Assembly: GCA_949316235.1 (NCBI GenBank)
Contig: OX438743.1
Coordinates: 34,193,242 to 34,257,241, forward strand
Source: Oegoconia quadripuncta
Lineage: Eukaryota; Arthropoda; Insecta; Lepidoptera; Autostichidae
Direction: 5' to 3'
Length of the DNA stretch: 64,000 nt
Shown here piece after piece: positions 1-12,444 of this stretch; the stretch's first letter is position 1, and each line of letters starts with the position of its first letter. The translations under genes and the position numbers were made by a program. Below the pieces are notes generated by a model that was not told the origin of the DNA, did not search any database, and saw only the letters and a list, made by a program, of their open reading frames with translations.

Positions 1-190
1 TAAATGGCGACTAACAGACTTTCAAACAAAAAACATATATAGATTTGCATGTTTCAACGGCGATTGCGAACACCCTATCACGTGTGCATTTATTTATATT
101 TCGAATGATGAATGTATGGAATACCCAAATTCGTATGTTTGGGGCAACTCTGACCACCTGATTTCAGATACAAGTTATCTATATGCGTTA
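1..190 (+). repeat. Dispersed repeat family R1, degraded copy
   Basis: Non-coding repeat that recurs near 8845, 47565, 47955 and, inverted, at 60413. Shared landmarks are a GCGACTAA-GGACTTTCCA type start, a CACCCTCTGTCACG type middle and a TTTGGAACACCCAAA type end. This copy may start outside the window. No coding potential and no terminal inverted repeats are seen. The class is not recognised; it may be a piece of a LINE or a non-autonomous DNA element. Confidence 0.5.
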
Positions 191-1057
191 TGTAGGTAAG
201 TAGGTTAGGTAGTCGTAATAATTGATAAATGAAGTTAGTTTTATGTAAGCACCTATAAGCTTAAACATTTGGATACCAGGTAAGTTATGTACCTACTCAA
301 ACTTTAAATTTATACCACGTTTTGAAATACAGAACGAAATTGCTAATAATTCAAACAGCCACGTGGAAACTTCACGAAACTAAGCAGCAGCAACAAATAC
401 CGAAACAAAGGTAGGTTGGGTACACACATAAAATTTATTTATTATTGTGCAAGCAAGCTCGCTCCGTACGCACGTCTATTTCGTGGGAATTTATCGTATG
501 CCGATTCTGCATTACGGTGTACGGTTGCCAATACATTTTACAATGATCGCAATTGGCTAAAGTGCCCCTATCAAAACTATTCTTTATTTGAAATATTGAG
601 GTATATTTCGCAAGTATCACCTATTTTCAAAACATTCTTAATTTGAGTGCGTTTATCCCATAGGGCATTCCACACAAACTTTCAAGTCTGAATTTTTCGA
701 AATTAATGGACCGATTCTAATGAAACTTTATACGTATAAGCAGGATACATACCTAGATCTAAAAAGTTAAATCTGGAATTGTCGTTTAACATTCCCACCG
801 CATTATAAATCAGTTTGATATGTCATAAATTATCTAACTGACATTTAAGAATAAAGTATAACAATTCAAATCTTGAATATATTTCGATAAGTTTATTGTT
901 GAACTCAGTAAATTGTTGTAATTGAACAAAAAATTATCGATATACGTTAATTATTTCGTGAGACAACTTAATTTGTATTATGCAGGTCTGTAAAGTTTTA
1001 TCTGTTTCTGACTACTATGTTTTTAGTTCCATGGTTATACTGTAACTAATGTTGGTG
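191..1057. other. No gene recognised
   Basis: AT-rich DNA with short open frames on both strands (for example 416-646) that have no recognisable motif, no splice context and no codon signal. I see no repeat with a second copy in the window. Confidence 0.4.
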
Positions 1058-1160
1058 CACAATAAAGAATATTTGTGTTGTATTGTGTTGTGCTGTGTTG
1101 TATTGTATTGCATTGCATGCATTATATTGTATTGTGTGTATTGTATTTTATAGAATTTAT
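1058..1160 (+). repeat. LINE 3' end with (TTGTA)n-like tail
   Basis: GTGCACAATAAAGAATATTT followed by about 80 bp of degenerate TATTG/TGTTG repeats. The GTGCAATAAAG plus short tandem tail matches the 3' end seen at 51.1 kb, and inverted at 15.0 and 24.2 kb. This is typical of a lepidopteran LINE 3' terminus. The clade is not certain (possibly Jockey-like). Confidence 0.5.
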
Positions 1161-1174
1161 AGAATACCTACTGT

Positions 1175-1290
1175 AAGTCCCCAACCCGCAATGGGCCAGC
1201 GTGGTGGACTATGGCCCATACTCCCTCATATACGAGGGAAAGTCTATATCCCTGCAGTGGAATGTTTACGGGCTGATGATGAAGCGGGTG
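1175..1290 (+). repeat. LINE 3'-terminal fragment, second family
   Basis: CCCCAACCCGCAATGGGCC, then ATGGCCCATACTC, CCCTGCAGTGG and TTTACGGGCTGATGATGA. A second copy lies at 26638-26760. The CAGTGG...GCTGATGATGA ending resembles 3' ends of RTE-like LINEs. Too short to translate with confidence. Confidence 0.45.
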
Positions 1291-2197
1291 TAAATTTATC
1301 AGAATTTGAAATAGCTCACCTTCACAGTCGACTATTTTGTGTATATAGTTGAAATCTTTCTATAAAACGACAGGATTTATGTATCAACTGTTAAATACAA
1401 GACCAAGCCGTACTTTCTTCAGGAAATAAAGAGGGATGTGCACCGTAAACCTCTGTGATACACGCGAGCTTCGAACAATAAAATAAAATCCGCATCGTTG
1501 TATTGTTATCGGTACTAAGTTTGAAAATGTCTATACAGAGTGAAATTGTATTGATGTAATTCTTTGAAACCGCTTGGTCTATAGCTAATGTGTTAGGACT
1601 TTTTCTTGAATAAAAAATTACAATTATTTTTCAAATTCAGATATTATGGAAGTAAGCAAGTGCTGGTTAATGATCTCCGATTAATTTTGTTATTAGAAGC
1701 TACCTACAGAGATTAATTTAATCAAAGTTGTTATTTAATCCTATAAATACATACCTATTTAAAGAGGTTGTATATTGCGTATAGTGCGATTTTCCATACA
1801 ATGTATGTGCAAAGATATTTATTAGTATTATTATGTTTATCACAGCATACAAACTTGAACAATAAGCGAATTTGACTTTAGCATGTGATATTAATTGAAG
1901 CTTGATAGCTGCAGCCGTCTGTAAGCAAGTGGTCACGTCAGGACGATCAAATAGACAGACAAAGTATCACAACTCCAGGCGGGTAACGCCAAAAACACCC
2001 GAGACCTCTCAGATATTCTGACCTGCCTCAGATCTTAAACTGATTAACTAACTTTGATCAATATTAACCGAAAAATGATGAAGAAAAATGACAGAGAAAA
2101 ATCATACCAGTAGTTTTAGGGAATTACACAAATATTATTTCACTCTATATAAGCGTTCTGTACTTACTTTAGAGGTACCGGAAACCTAAAATTACTA
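1291..2197. other. No gene recognised
   Basis: AT-rich, no repeated element recognised. Short open frames such as 1718-1936 on the minus strand look like chance. Confidence 0.4.
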
Positions 2198-2415
2198 TAC
2201 CGGATGAGTTTTTTTTACTGTAAGGAAAAAAAGGGCATATTAGGTAAGTGAAATAGAAGTTATTGTCATAGGTAGTATATTTTTTTTTCAAAATCGCACG
2301 CGCCTGCCTGAATTTGATATGCGAAAAAAAAATTAAACTGCTTATGCCAATACCTTCTATTTCACTTGCCTATTATGCCCTATGTTTTTCCTTGCGGAAA
2401 AAAATTCTACAGGTA
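2198..2415. mobile_element. MITE with long terminal inverted repeats
   Basis: About 218 bp of near-palindrome. The left arm carries GTAAGGAAAAAAAGGGCATA then GTAAGTGAAATAGAAG. The right arm carries the reverse complement (CTTCTATTTCACTTGCC, then TATGCCCTATG and TTTTTCCTTGC). The arms span roughly 2212-2275 and 2338-2400, joined by a spacer of about 60 bp containing a run of T and a run of A. The ends are TACC...GGTA, with TA on both sides compatible with a TA target duplication. That suggests, but does not prove, a Tc1/mariner-related non-autonomous element. No coding capacity. Confidence 0.65.
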
Positions 2416-4895
2416 TAGATATTAAAAAAAAAACAGTTATCTTTGTAATGACCGTCATAGTTAATATTTTATAAAGTTGATAACTCGTTGTAGGTAACTC
2501 CTTAGACGCGGGGTGTCGCATTACGACAGGAGCCTCATGGTCATACCTAACTTTTTGTTTAAGAGATATTGCACAAGCTTTTTATCCAGTCAGCATAAAT
2601 TTACGAGGGTGAATTTCAATTGTTCCTGAAGCCTCCGTCTTTGTGACACATATTGCTTAATAGTTACTGCGGTAACTTATGATAGAACAACTTACAATAA
2701 TGACAAAATTAATACGACAGGTTAATGAACCCTATTCTAATATAACGATAACAACATAATATCAATCAATCATTCAAATACGCTTTATTGTTTAAATAAG
2801 GAAGGTACATATAATAATTATAGGTAATATATTTTTTATTACGTACTTTATTAAACTCCGCTTTGTTATTGTAACCACTGGTAGGCATTAATATAATCGG
2901 AAATGCTAGTGAAAAGTAAATAAAAACAAAAATAACTAAATTCATAAAAGTTCTTTCCCGTTTCCTTAAATATTTTCGTAAATATTTTTCTAAACATTTT
3001 AAGGAAGGAAGTTTGGATTAATAAAAATTAGCTCCGATGAAAGAGATATCGGTTATGAACGAGCTTTATGGTAAATAATCGTGTTGACTTTACGAGCTAA
3101 TAAAATTGCTTGAAAATTTTTTACTCGTCTATTACTCGTCTAGTAATAGCTACTGTGGGGTTCTTTATTTTAACATAAAATCATAAACTTACAATATATA
3201 TTCTAGTATAGTAAGTGTGTACATAAAATATTATGAAATAATTTATTTAAAATGAAAAAAGGGTCTACGGTAAAAAATTTACACGTCATCGTGATGAGGA
3301 TATAATAGAGGTACTCGTATACCCTAGCAATAAAAGCTTAGTTGTTTTCTAATATTTCAGCAATTATCATGAAACGTCACAAAAAGATCGCAGGTACAAG
3401 AACCGTATTAGATTAACCTTTCCGAAGCGGCAGTAGCTTAAAATGACAGATAAATGCTTAGGCCCTATTACTGTTCCTATATGTTCCTATAACAGATATA
3501 AATTGACATTTAAGAAATGATAAAATGATGTATCTAATATATAATTGCTTGAAGTTTGAACCTACGGAACTAGTATAATCCGCAGTTCTCGACAACGATA
3601 TGTAGTTGGCAATCTCATGAGATTGCCTTGTATCTCGTTCATGCCTTATGCGAGTAAGAGAGACGAGAACGTTGTAGAGAGACTATGGGGCATGTTAGAC
3701 CCGGTACCGCTAGTAACGATATCTGGGGACACTATCCAAAACACTAGATCCGTGGCAATTTAGAAAAGTTTGTTTCCTAAATTGACCGCGTGATCGAACC
3801 CGAAACGTCTGTGGCGTCCGTGGTGAACAGCTGCCATGGATCTCTCGAAATAATATCTTCAGTTCTTAACAATACAGACGATATTTTACTGACAATACAA
3901 CCATTTTCCTTTTGTTATCGTGTCGCTTCTTACTAACAATATGACCGAACCCTGCGTCTCTATATTGGACTTTGTTATCGGCCTAAGCCATGAGACGTGC
4001 TTAGGAAACTAAAATTGCAGACGAATGAAACGCGAAAACAGAAAAAAAGAATTCATCTTTCAGCCAAATGACTTGGGATAAGTAGTTTTATACACTTCCT
4101 CTCAATGTATCGGTGAAAATTTTAATTGTGAAATGGATGTCAGTGTTTGTAGATTAGATAGTAAATAATGGCTGTTGATATTGTATTCGAATAACATGAC
4201 AAGGTTGAGTACAGATGATAATGGCTATTTCTTGCTTTTATTTAATTAGGGTTGGTCACATATCAATTAAATTCAATTACACTGACTCTTTCAATAGGTT
4301 TGTGGTTTAATGTTACTTAGGTATACGAGTAGGGAACCTACATGCACAAGGGGTATTATTACTTAGTAACTTCACATCAGTCACTCACGTCATACAATGT
4401 CAGTACAACATTACTGTACAGGAGTAGTTACTTTAATCGTATTAATACTTTACTTTAAAGTTACTGTAATCTTTATGAAGTGAAAAAATAGAAAAGAAAC
4501 AAACAAAAGAGAAAAAAAGGAGCTGATGTTAGGAAGTCTATAGCCATTCGATAGATTCAACGTTCAGAAACAAAGTGAAAGCTATGACGTCCTTACATTT
4601 GTTTACACAGCCTCACAACTTACATGACACGGAAATCAAGTAGAGCATACCTAAGGAACGTAGAATACTACGTGAAATAAACGAAATTTGATATATCTAT
4701 TTCAGAAGTAGGTAGGTACCTACTCTAAATGAAAAATAATAATACTTTTAATAATACTTTTGTATTATTCCGGTTCACACTGATCAAGACTGATTTTTAT
4801 GCACGATGGGTTAGGGTTGTTTATTGATTCTCTATCTGCTGCAACTTACCTACTTGTTATTTCTATACTATAAAATACATGATACCATTATGTTT
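2416..4895. other. No gene recognised
   Basis: About 2.5 kb of AT-rich DNA without a recognisable exon or TE. It holds only a 20-bp perfect palindrome, annotated separately. Confidence 0.4.
3608..3627. repeat. 20-bp perfect palindrome
   Basis: GGCAATCTCATGAGATTGCC is its own reverse complement. The flanks show no extended symmetry, so it is not obviously a transposon end. It could be a dimeric protein-binding site or chance. Confidence 0.6.
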
Positions 4896-4898
4896 CTA

Positions 4899-5062
4899 AT
4901 CTAACTAATAAATGCGAAAGTTTGGATGTTTGTTAGTTTATTATTTGGTGCTCAATCACTGCGAAACGGATGGACGGATTTGGGTGAACTTTGGCATATA
5001 GGTAGAACATACCCTGTATTAAAACATAGGATATTTTCAATCCCGAATAAGTGAGTAGTGCC
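4899..5062 (-). repeat. LEP1/MINE-like repeat, partial
   Basis: Runs from CTAACTAATAAATGCGAAAG through GCTCAATCACTGCGAAACGG and a GGTAGAACATACC block to CCCACGGGAT. This is the reverse orientation of the CTAGCTTTCCGCCCGCGGC repeat found at 27.0, 33.2, 62.2 and 63.4 kb. The CGGCTTCGCCTGCGTGG end is missing. Such repeats are described in Lepidoptera as Helitron-like non-autonomous elements; that assignment is from memory of the family. Confidence 0.6.
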
Positions 5063-8000
5063 CACGGGATAAATTAAACATATTATATATTGTAGCTGAA
5101 AATCAGTGTTTTACTTTTTGAGCAATACTTATACACTGAGCTATGACCCTTTTCTGCTGACCTCACACAATAATGCATGAGAGGACAGTGTCAATACCTA
5201 ACGTAATTTAATTCCGCCCAGTTACTGTATTGTATCGACTCACCATCTTATCTATTCCAAGCACAATCTATCGTAGATTATCAATCTCTATGGACCTTTA
5301 ATATCGTTCCAGTTGATTACGAATTCTTAGTGCCCATGTAATATTTCCAAGTGAATTAGTAGGTACGTACATAAATATCTCCCGGCAAAGTGGAAAGTAC
5401 GTGGAGTGCAGTTACAAAAGACTTCAAGATAGGATACTGCAGAATTTTTGAGCATAATAACGGTCCCGCGGGTTCCACATACTCCGTCGCATTTTGATGA
5501 GCTCTACATACGGGGAATATTAATGTCGCCCCCGTGCTGTTCTTACGCTCGGAAAATGCTATGTTACTTCATATATTAAACAAATTACATGTTCAATTTT
5601 ATCAAACCTTGTCATTTCGCCTTGTTTTGTCATCTACCTATTCAAAATCAAATAGAAAATTAGTTCTCGATTCTTCTCGTCTATTTTCATGCGTTATTTT
5701 GACACTATAGTTGTTATTCGCAGCGTTGCTCATTTCACCCAATCGATATTTGCCGCCAGTCGCATATTTACATAAGTCAATACCATTTACCTATCGTCCA
5801 AAATTTACAAACACACAAACGTTCACACATTTACGAAACGGTCCTGCATATCAATACAAAACTGAAACTTAGGCATTTGCAATTCAATTCATGCAAAATC
5901 ATCGCCGGCTGAAATGTTGGGTGGTTACCGTAGCTTTCGGAATATGAACGTAGTTAGCTACCTTGAGCTACCCGAACGATACTTACTATGCACTTAGTCC
6001 ACATTTAAGTCTGTCTTGTTCGTCTTAAGTCTACCGAATCTCTGAGGTTAGTGCTTAATTAGACATCGCTCGCAGCTGACCACTCGGAAGTGAGAGGTAT
6101 CTTACTAAATCATGCAAACGAATGTACAAGTTACCAAACAAAAATGACACTTATCGAATTGAAATAGAAGTTAAAGGCAGAGCACAGATAAGGTTGTCGA
6201 CTAAATGCGGTTAGACGATGGTTGGATGACATTCACGAAGGGCACTGGTGCAATGAGCTATCAAGCCGAGATAGCTTAAGATCTACATAATCTACATAAA
6301 TCGAGTATAAACCTTCCGTGCGTCTCATGATTTAGTTGCTTCTGTGATCCGTGATGAAATGAAATCATTATTCATTCATGTTCGTACGGGTGTGTTGTAA
6401 TGTAAGGAAATTTCTTTAAGGAATGCTTGTCTTGTACTCATGAATACAAAAGCATATTTTTGCTCAACAGCTTTGTAAAATACGCGAAGATGTTTCTTCA
6501 GCCCTCCTAAACAAATTACGTTTGCTGGATATTTACTTTTTCTTACACGAAACAGAAACAAAAATCTTGATGATTGGGTACCGACCTTGTATAACACAAA
6601 ATTGCACGTTGATACGGAAAACACTTGAGAAATATTAACTGCCAAATAAACAAAGGAAATATTTAGTTACATCAAATTGTAAAATCAAATGAAAATTTAT
6701 GTGTAATTTAATTTGAAACAATGCGAGCAAAATTTATGCTCAAACAAAATCTCTATGAATTACGGCGTGTCCCGCGATGCTTCACCCACTAACAATGCAG
6801 TGCATTATCATCTTTTCACCAGTGATTTACTGCTTCTAAAGCGCGTAAAGAATTTCTGTGCCACCACGGTTTGAATTACAATTTCAATTTTCTGTTGTCA
6901 ACTTTCCATAATGAATTCTTTCTCCAGCTTTGATGTTATTTACCCAAATTAGGCAAATAGAGCTTTTATTTTTAATAAATGCAACTTTAATGACGGTTCA
7001 ATCGCGGCCAAGAGGTGGTAATTCTATTTTTTAATTAATAAAAAACATTCTTTTTTTTAAATATTAGAAGCACATTGTAAGAAGCACATTATATGAACTA
7101 GGTAAATATTATTTATTCCGTAACCCTCTCCGACTTATCAGATTCAGTGTTTTGACTTGACTATTAATTTGCTCAGTGTTAATTATAAGTATAATGTTTT
7201 TATTTTTATTCTTGAAGTTTAAAATCCTAAATTTAGTATTTAATGGCTTTGTAAAGTTTTTGAAATTATGTTCCTTATTCGTGCCTGAATAAAAATACTA
7301 TGTCATCGGCATATCGTGTTAACTTATAAATATGTTATTAACAATTTCCACTTCTAATTACTGCCAGCGATAATATTAACGAGACATTTTTTTAAGGAAG
7401 TTTCTGCCTAAATTTCGGTATAAATTATTTGGAAATAAAAATTAGAAATATATTGCTTTGCTTACGACAAACATGTTTAGATCGAAACATGCTCATGTAC
7501 CAGCATCAATCATTTTTTTTCTCGTTGCAAGGTGAAGGAAATGAATTATGCCCTAAGTGTACTCAGCTACGCGTGAAAAAATGTGTGAAAAATTGCCTCG
7601 ATTACCTCTAATGACAGACGATGTTACTTGCTATATTTTCGGTAGTCTCTGTGCCATTAGATAAAGCGGTATTGCTTTGACCTTTCTGTTCATTTCTTCT
7701 CGCATTATCGTCAGTTTGTTCGTAGTCATTAGAAAGAATGTCATTAGCTAGAGTTATTTGTTATTTATTATCTGTGTTTATAAGATATTAGTAACATTGC
7801 TTTGTTTTTGTACGTGTATCATTCGTAGTATATAATATTATTGTTATTAAATTCTTTATTGCACAGAACATTAAAATACAAAGAAATATTTACCATAAAT
7901 TTTAAAAGTGTACAAACATTACTGTTAACACTCCGGGTATGACGCGAAATAAACTAAAATTTCTATCAAATTTTGGAATGGAAAGTGCGAGCAGACAATG

Positions 8001-8840
8001 CGTAACGTCATCATTTAACTACCAACTCGTTTCTAAAAAAATATCTACGCACACCTTCCAACAGGTAACACGACCAGCGAACAAGTAACAATACATCTGT
8101 TGTTACTTGTTGGTACGACGTTACCACCATCCTGCTAAGAGTAGCATTGGTGAATATATAAAACTAAAATATCAAAAGAATGCAATTTCTGTGTAAGTAC
8201 ACAATTAACATAAATATTATAAATTTAAAAAGTGCCGCTTACAGTGGCTCATTGCTGTTTTCTTTTCAGACTACTTACAGTTAAAGAAGCTTTTTAATAA
8301 GTAAGTATTGAGATAATGCAAAGTATTGAGATAGTGCAAAGTAAAAGGCAACTTTAAATATCAGTAGACAGTACATAGAAAACACATACAATAAAATACT
8401 TAAAAAAGATAAACACTAAAATGAAACAATAAAAGTCAAATATATCATAAAATACACTTACAATATTACTTTGAATACAGCAAGCGATTCCGCGTGACGA
8501 AAATTATGATAGTGCATTCCTTAGCATTCCTTAACTGAGCAGCCTTAATACCAAAGGATTCCGAGTAGTAATATGTACGGCAGCCGGTTATATCTTGGTT
8601 TATAATAATCGTAATTTGAAAAATTGTTCAGTAAAATAAATCTGTAAATAAATAGACTGCTAAGATTCAAAGCCAGACATCACATTACGCTGGCTATTTC
8701 TATCAAAATTATTTTAATGCCGAACTATGACTGACAAAAATATATTTCCTACATAGTGGAAGAAACTTTCATACGAGCCAAATTAGGAATTTTATTAGTA
8801 CTGTGTGTATTTAGCATGTAAAAATAATAGAACTAACCTG
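5063..8840. other. No gene recognised (3.8 kb)
   Basis: Unassigned AT-rich DNA. Short open frames at 6376-6645 (minus) and 7429-7611 (plus) have no recognisable protein features. A CTTTATTGCAC motif at about 7856-7866 may be an eroded, inverted LINE 3' end. Confidence 0.35.
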
Positions 8841-8844
8841 TATC

Positions 8845-9045
8845 TTCCCATGGATAAAGACACCTAAGGAACTTTCCATCCATCATTTTCACGTTTTAAC
8901 GGCTATTTTACCCTCTGTCATGTGTGCATTTCTGTATATTTCGTAATATAATGGATGCTGTTTCAAGCTGTTTGGAACACCTAAACACTTAATTTTTGGG
9001 ATATCTCTGACTACTCCAAATAGGATCAAGGTCTTGATGCTGTGT
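8845..9045 (+). repeat. Dispersed repeat family R1
   Basis: Contains GGAACTTTCCATCCA, CCCTCTGTCATGTGTGCATT and GTTTGGAACACCTAAA in the same order as the copies at 1-190 and 47565-47750. Divergence between copies is visible, so the insertions are old. No coding potential. Confidence 0.55.
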
Positions 9046-9075
9046 ATGTACTATTACATTTAAACAAACACTCAA

Positions 9076-9167
9076 TTTTAACACTTTCACGGACAGTGAA
9101 CCAGACACAATAGAGGTTTTACTGTCATTGCGTTTATAGGCATTCAGTGTCCGCGTAAGTGTTAAAA
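9076..9167. repeat. Hairpin repeat (25-bp arms)
   Basis: The left arm TTTTAACACTTTCACGGACA continues to GTGAA at 9100. The right arm, 9143-9167, is its near reverse complement (TTCAGTGTCCGCGTAAGTGT then TAAAA). The arms are 25 nt with about 4 mismatches and enclose a loop of about 42 nt. This is either the core of a small palindromic MITE or a fold-back RNA. Nothing indicates a microRNA rather than a MITE. Confidence 0.55.
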
Positions 9168-10060
9168 ATATGTTTTGAATATATCAAAAGAATACATAAT
9201 AATAAATGTATCTTTTTGCGCAACTTAAAGTTATGTTCCTCTGCTACCTACACTAAATACATTGAACATCTTACGTTCCGTTGACCCATTCGTAGGTCAG
9301 AAGTATAAAAGAATTTTATTGTCATCGTAATTGCGTGATTTCGAAGATTAAGTAACGCTTGAATTATAACCTATACGAAGTTAACAGCAAAGGTTTCTAA
9401 TTTAGTATCGCTCGGTTGGTACACACATTTTTATGTTTCTCGGTTTATCTATTAGTTGGACCAAAAACCCAACACGGCGGCCATAAAAGCTCAACAATCT
9501 AAAATCGAGCACTTGAGCTCAGAGTTCAAATGATGCATAATTAGTTTGGAACAAACCGGCTTGTAAGCGGTAGCAGTACCAATAAACAAGTTGCAAGATG
9601 AAAGGGCGGTCCATAAAGCCGCTTAAATAAATATTGGATCGAACTAATTATCATAAAAGTAAACCGTGCGTTAGTCGTGCACCATTACCGAATAGCTGTC
9701 ATTAAGGAGCGCGCACGATAAGGGGCAAGTTAACGCCACCCACAGCGCATGCGGTTTACAAGCCTGTAAACTGGAATTATACTGCTGCTAAAACATCCTA
9801 GGAACGAGCCTTATCACGTCGGATCGCTGATGCATACATATTAGCTGTAAGTGGTCAATATCATTAATATTTTATAGGACACTAATCTCCCGTACCGCGG
9901 TGATGTTTGTAGACTTCTTCTTTCACGCAAAATGATTCTACCGTTGGATCTTTATACTGTACTCTGACGCTCCATAGTTTGACATCCGTCTACTCAGACA
10001 CTTTTACATCGACACCACTGTACATCGACACCAGATGTTAAGTGAAGTGTGTCGGAGTAG
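9168..10060. other. No gene recognised
   Basis: No repeat or exon recognised. There are moderately GC-rich patches around 9440-9500 and 9660-9780 with no open frame of note. Confidence 0.35.
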
Positions 10061-10064
10061 AGAC

Positions 10065-10115
10065 TCCGATGTGATTGAGGTCAAGTGCATACCCGTTGTG
10101 CATAAAAAAGAAAAA
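10065..10115 (+). repeat. SINE-B 3' tail fragment
   Basis: GATTGAGGTCAAGTGCATACC and CCGTTGTGCATAAAAAAG followed by A-rich sequence. This is the 3' end of the SINE whose full copy lies at 44500-44828. No head is present. Confidence 0.6.
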
Positions 10116-10249
10116 AAAACAAGAATTTGCAAATAAAAAATGAAACACATCAACAGCTTATAAAAATTCGTTGCTGGATAAAAGTTCGTTGCTTGACAAG
10201 ATTACAACTAGCATACGTATTATGTCGTAAGTCCTATTAACACGGGTCT

Positions 10250-10560
10250 GAAGGTCTCCATTCGTTCGCAGTTGATAAACGAATTTTCACTAATGCACTA
10301 AGCATTACGCTTCTTCATTCACAATGCGGACTGGCATGGAACTCTTTGACGGCGTTGGTTATCCTGAATCTTACAATCTCGGGGTCTCCAAGTCTGGATG
10401 AACAGATATTTACTGGGATCCCATGCCTCAATTTTTTTGAACTTACTATCTACCAGGTAAGATTCCAGTGAGGTATCCAGTCCTTCAATAAAAAAGCTGT
10501 AGCTGCAAATCAACTATTACTTAAGTAATGTCACTGTCGGATGGTACTCATCCTATGGCT
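10250..10560. other. Moderately GC-rich segment of unknown origin
   Basis: Contains an open frame on the minus strand (10319-10513) with a mixed-charge composition, but no motif I recognise. It could be a piece of an old LINE or chance. No start, splice or repeat support. Confidence 0.15.
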
Positions 10561-10954
10561 TTAACGTGCCCAGTAAGTACCTATCTACCCGCTACATGCA
10601 CAGTCAATAATCAAAACTCGTTAGGCACTTTATGCACCTTTATGTCTATATTACAGAACGATTCTCTAGTTTAAATCTAAATTTATATTATTGCCGATCC
10701 CTTTTTTGCCGCAAAAATATGAATTTGTCTTTTACGCTTTTCAACTGGTTTCATGCAGTGGCTATGATTTGAGTATGATTCTATTTGCAGTATAGAATAA
10801 CGGCATTGTAACATAATTGAACAGACAACTGCGGGGACCTGAGTTGCTAAGGCCTTGACCAGGGTTCGTTATAAACTTAACAACTCATCGAGTTATACAT
10901 CTGCTATCTTTACTCTGGAGACCAGTGTTGACTTACCTTTATGGACTTTTTATA

Positions 10955-11175
10955 AAGCACGGGTTAGCGCTTAACCTTGAGGTTAATGTAATTGATTCCA
11001 CCTGATGTTAAGTGAAAAGAGAACTCACTAAATGTAGAAGCGCGCTTGCCGTATAAGACGGTGGTAGCTAACCAGACGATGTTTAAAATTACCCTAGCAT
11101 AACCACATATCCCTTTGATAAAAAATCGAACCCGCTACCTTCATTGAATACGGACAACACGAGCGGCTTACAAAA
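10955..11175 (-). repeat. SINE-B, old degraded copy
   Basis: In order on the plus strand: a degraded GCACGGGTTAGCGCTTAACC, CCACCTGATGTTAAGTGAA, ACGGTGGTAGCTAACCAG, a TTTAAAATTACCCTA block and an ATCGAACCCGCTACC remnant of the tRNA-like head. The order equals that of the full minus-strand copy at 44500-44828, with more substitutions. Confidence 0.55.
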
Positions 11176-12375
11176 ACCTTTTGTTATTTGCATTAAGCCA
11201 TAATGGTCTATACGTTTTGTAGAAACAAAATGGTAGATCCTTGTATTATTAGTTTCTCCTGGCTAGGTTTTGCTCTGGCTACCCTGCCTTTGAAACCTGC
11301 TGTTGCAGGTTTGAAATGGTGTAAGCACATGAGTAAAGAAATAGTGCCCGAAATATTTTATATAAATAAATTAATTTATAAATGTCTTTTACTGTCCGAC
11401 AACTACTGTTACGAGTAAGTCAGGCCTGAGCTACAATTCTCCAGCTTCAATAGACAGCATGTGAAGTTTATCTTGAACTTTGGATCGATCTGTAACGATT
11501 TGTGTTAATGCTTTATTTATCAATGCTTAAAATTACACAATACAAAATTAATCGAATGCAGATCGACAATACCCGTACTTTTTGCAAGATTTTATTTAGT
11601 TTTTATATTATCGTGGCAATATTAGAATATTGTAGATAATATTTAGCAGGATTATTCAAATCGAACTCATACAATTTGTTGGCGACGAAACAACAAACAT
11701 CACAAAACTTTCGGTAAGGTCAATCCCGAATTATAAACTCTCGCATACTTAACTAAGTAGTAAACAAACAGATTTTACATTTACTTATCGACTTAGCGCT
11801 ATGAATATTCAAAATGTTTCCACTGAGCAACATTCCTATTTAAAGTGCCTTTAGTATAGCACAGATTACAACATATTACAAAGTTGAAGATAAGAAAAAG
11901 TAAAGTGCCAAAGTTAGAGCATAAATTTCATCAGGAACGTCTGGTCTCGTCTCGGTCGGCGATCGAAACCATCAGATTATCCCTACTTCGACAGTTCAAC
12001 CAAGTTTTTCCGCCGAACTCCAAATTATGCGATAACCTTTGATAGTGGAAGGATAAAATATTCACATTTTTTATGGTAAATTAGGGAAGGAACGCGCAAC
12101 ATACTTATAATCCGTTATCATTACACTAAAATACATTTATGGCCTTTATTATATTAAATAGATTGGCTTAGCAAGATAGCAAATAAGGCGTGTAATAACT
12201 GTAGAAACAAACAAAGTTTAATCTCGATCGACATCACGTATTTCCTTGATGTAATAGATTTTCCTATCATAAATAAAGCGTAATTATGGCTTATTGAATC
12301 GGTAAACTAACTTGGGTTTTTATCAAGTGAGTTTAGTAATAATGTCGTCACGATAAAAATCAATTGCAAGAGAAG
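11176..12375. other. No gene recognised
   Basis: Unassigned AT-rich sequence. The open frame 11203-11418 (plus) reads like chance translation. No second copy of any part is seen in the window. Confidence 0.35.
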
Positions 12376-12380
12376 CTCAC

Positions 12381-12441
12381 CTCAGGAGCCCGGTGTAATA
12401 ACAGTGATCCGAGGCGGCCGCGGGCGGCACCGGCGACCGCG
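12381..12441 (-). other. GC-rich patch with a strong 5' splice-site match
   Basis: One of the most GC-rich stretches in the window (GCGGCCGCGGGCGGCACCGG region). On the minus strand it ends in CTCCTGAG followed by GTGAGC, a near-consensus splice donor. One frame is open across it and would encode an Ala/Arg/Leu-rich peptide. A possible acceptor (CTTAAG) lies 61 nt upstream but lacks a good pyrimidine tract. It could be a short exon, including a 5' untranslated exon, of a minus-strand gene extending towards position 1. It could equally be a chance motif. Confidence 0.18.
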
Positions 12442-12444
12442 CTT

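Noticed and set aside
1080..1350. 89-codon plus-strand frame rich in Cys/Ile/Val
   Set aside because: Product of a TTGTA/TTGTG microsatellite and a LINE 3' fragment, not a gene.
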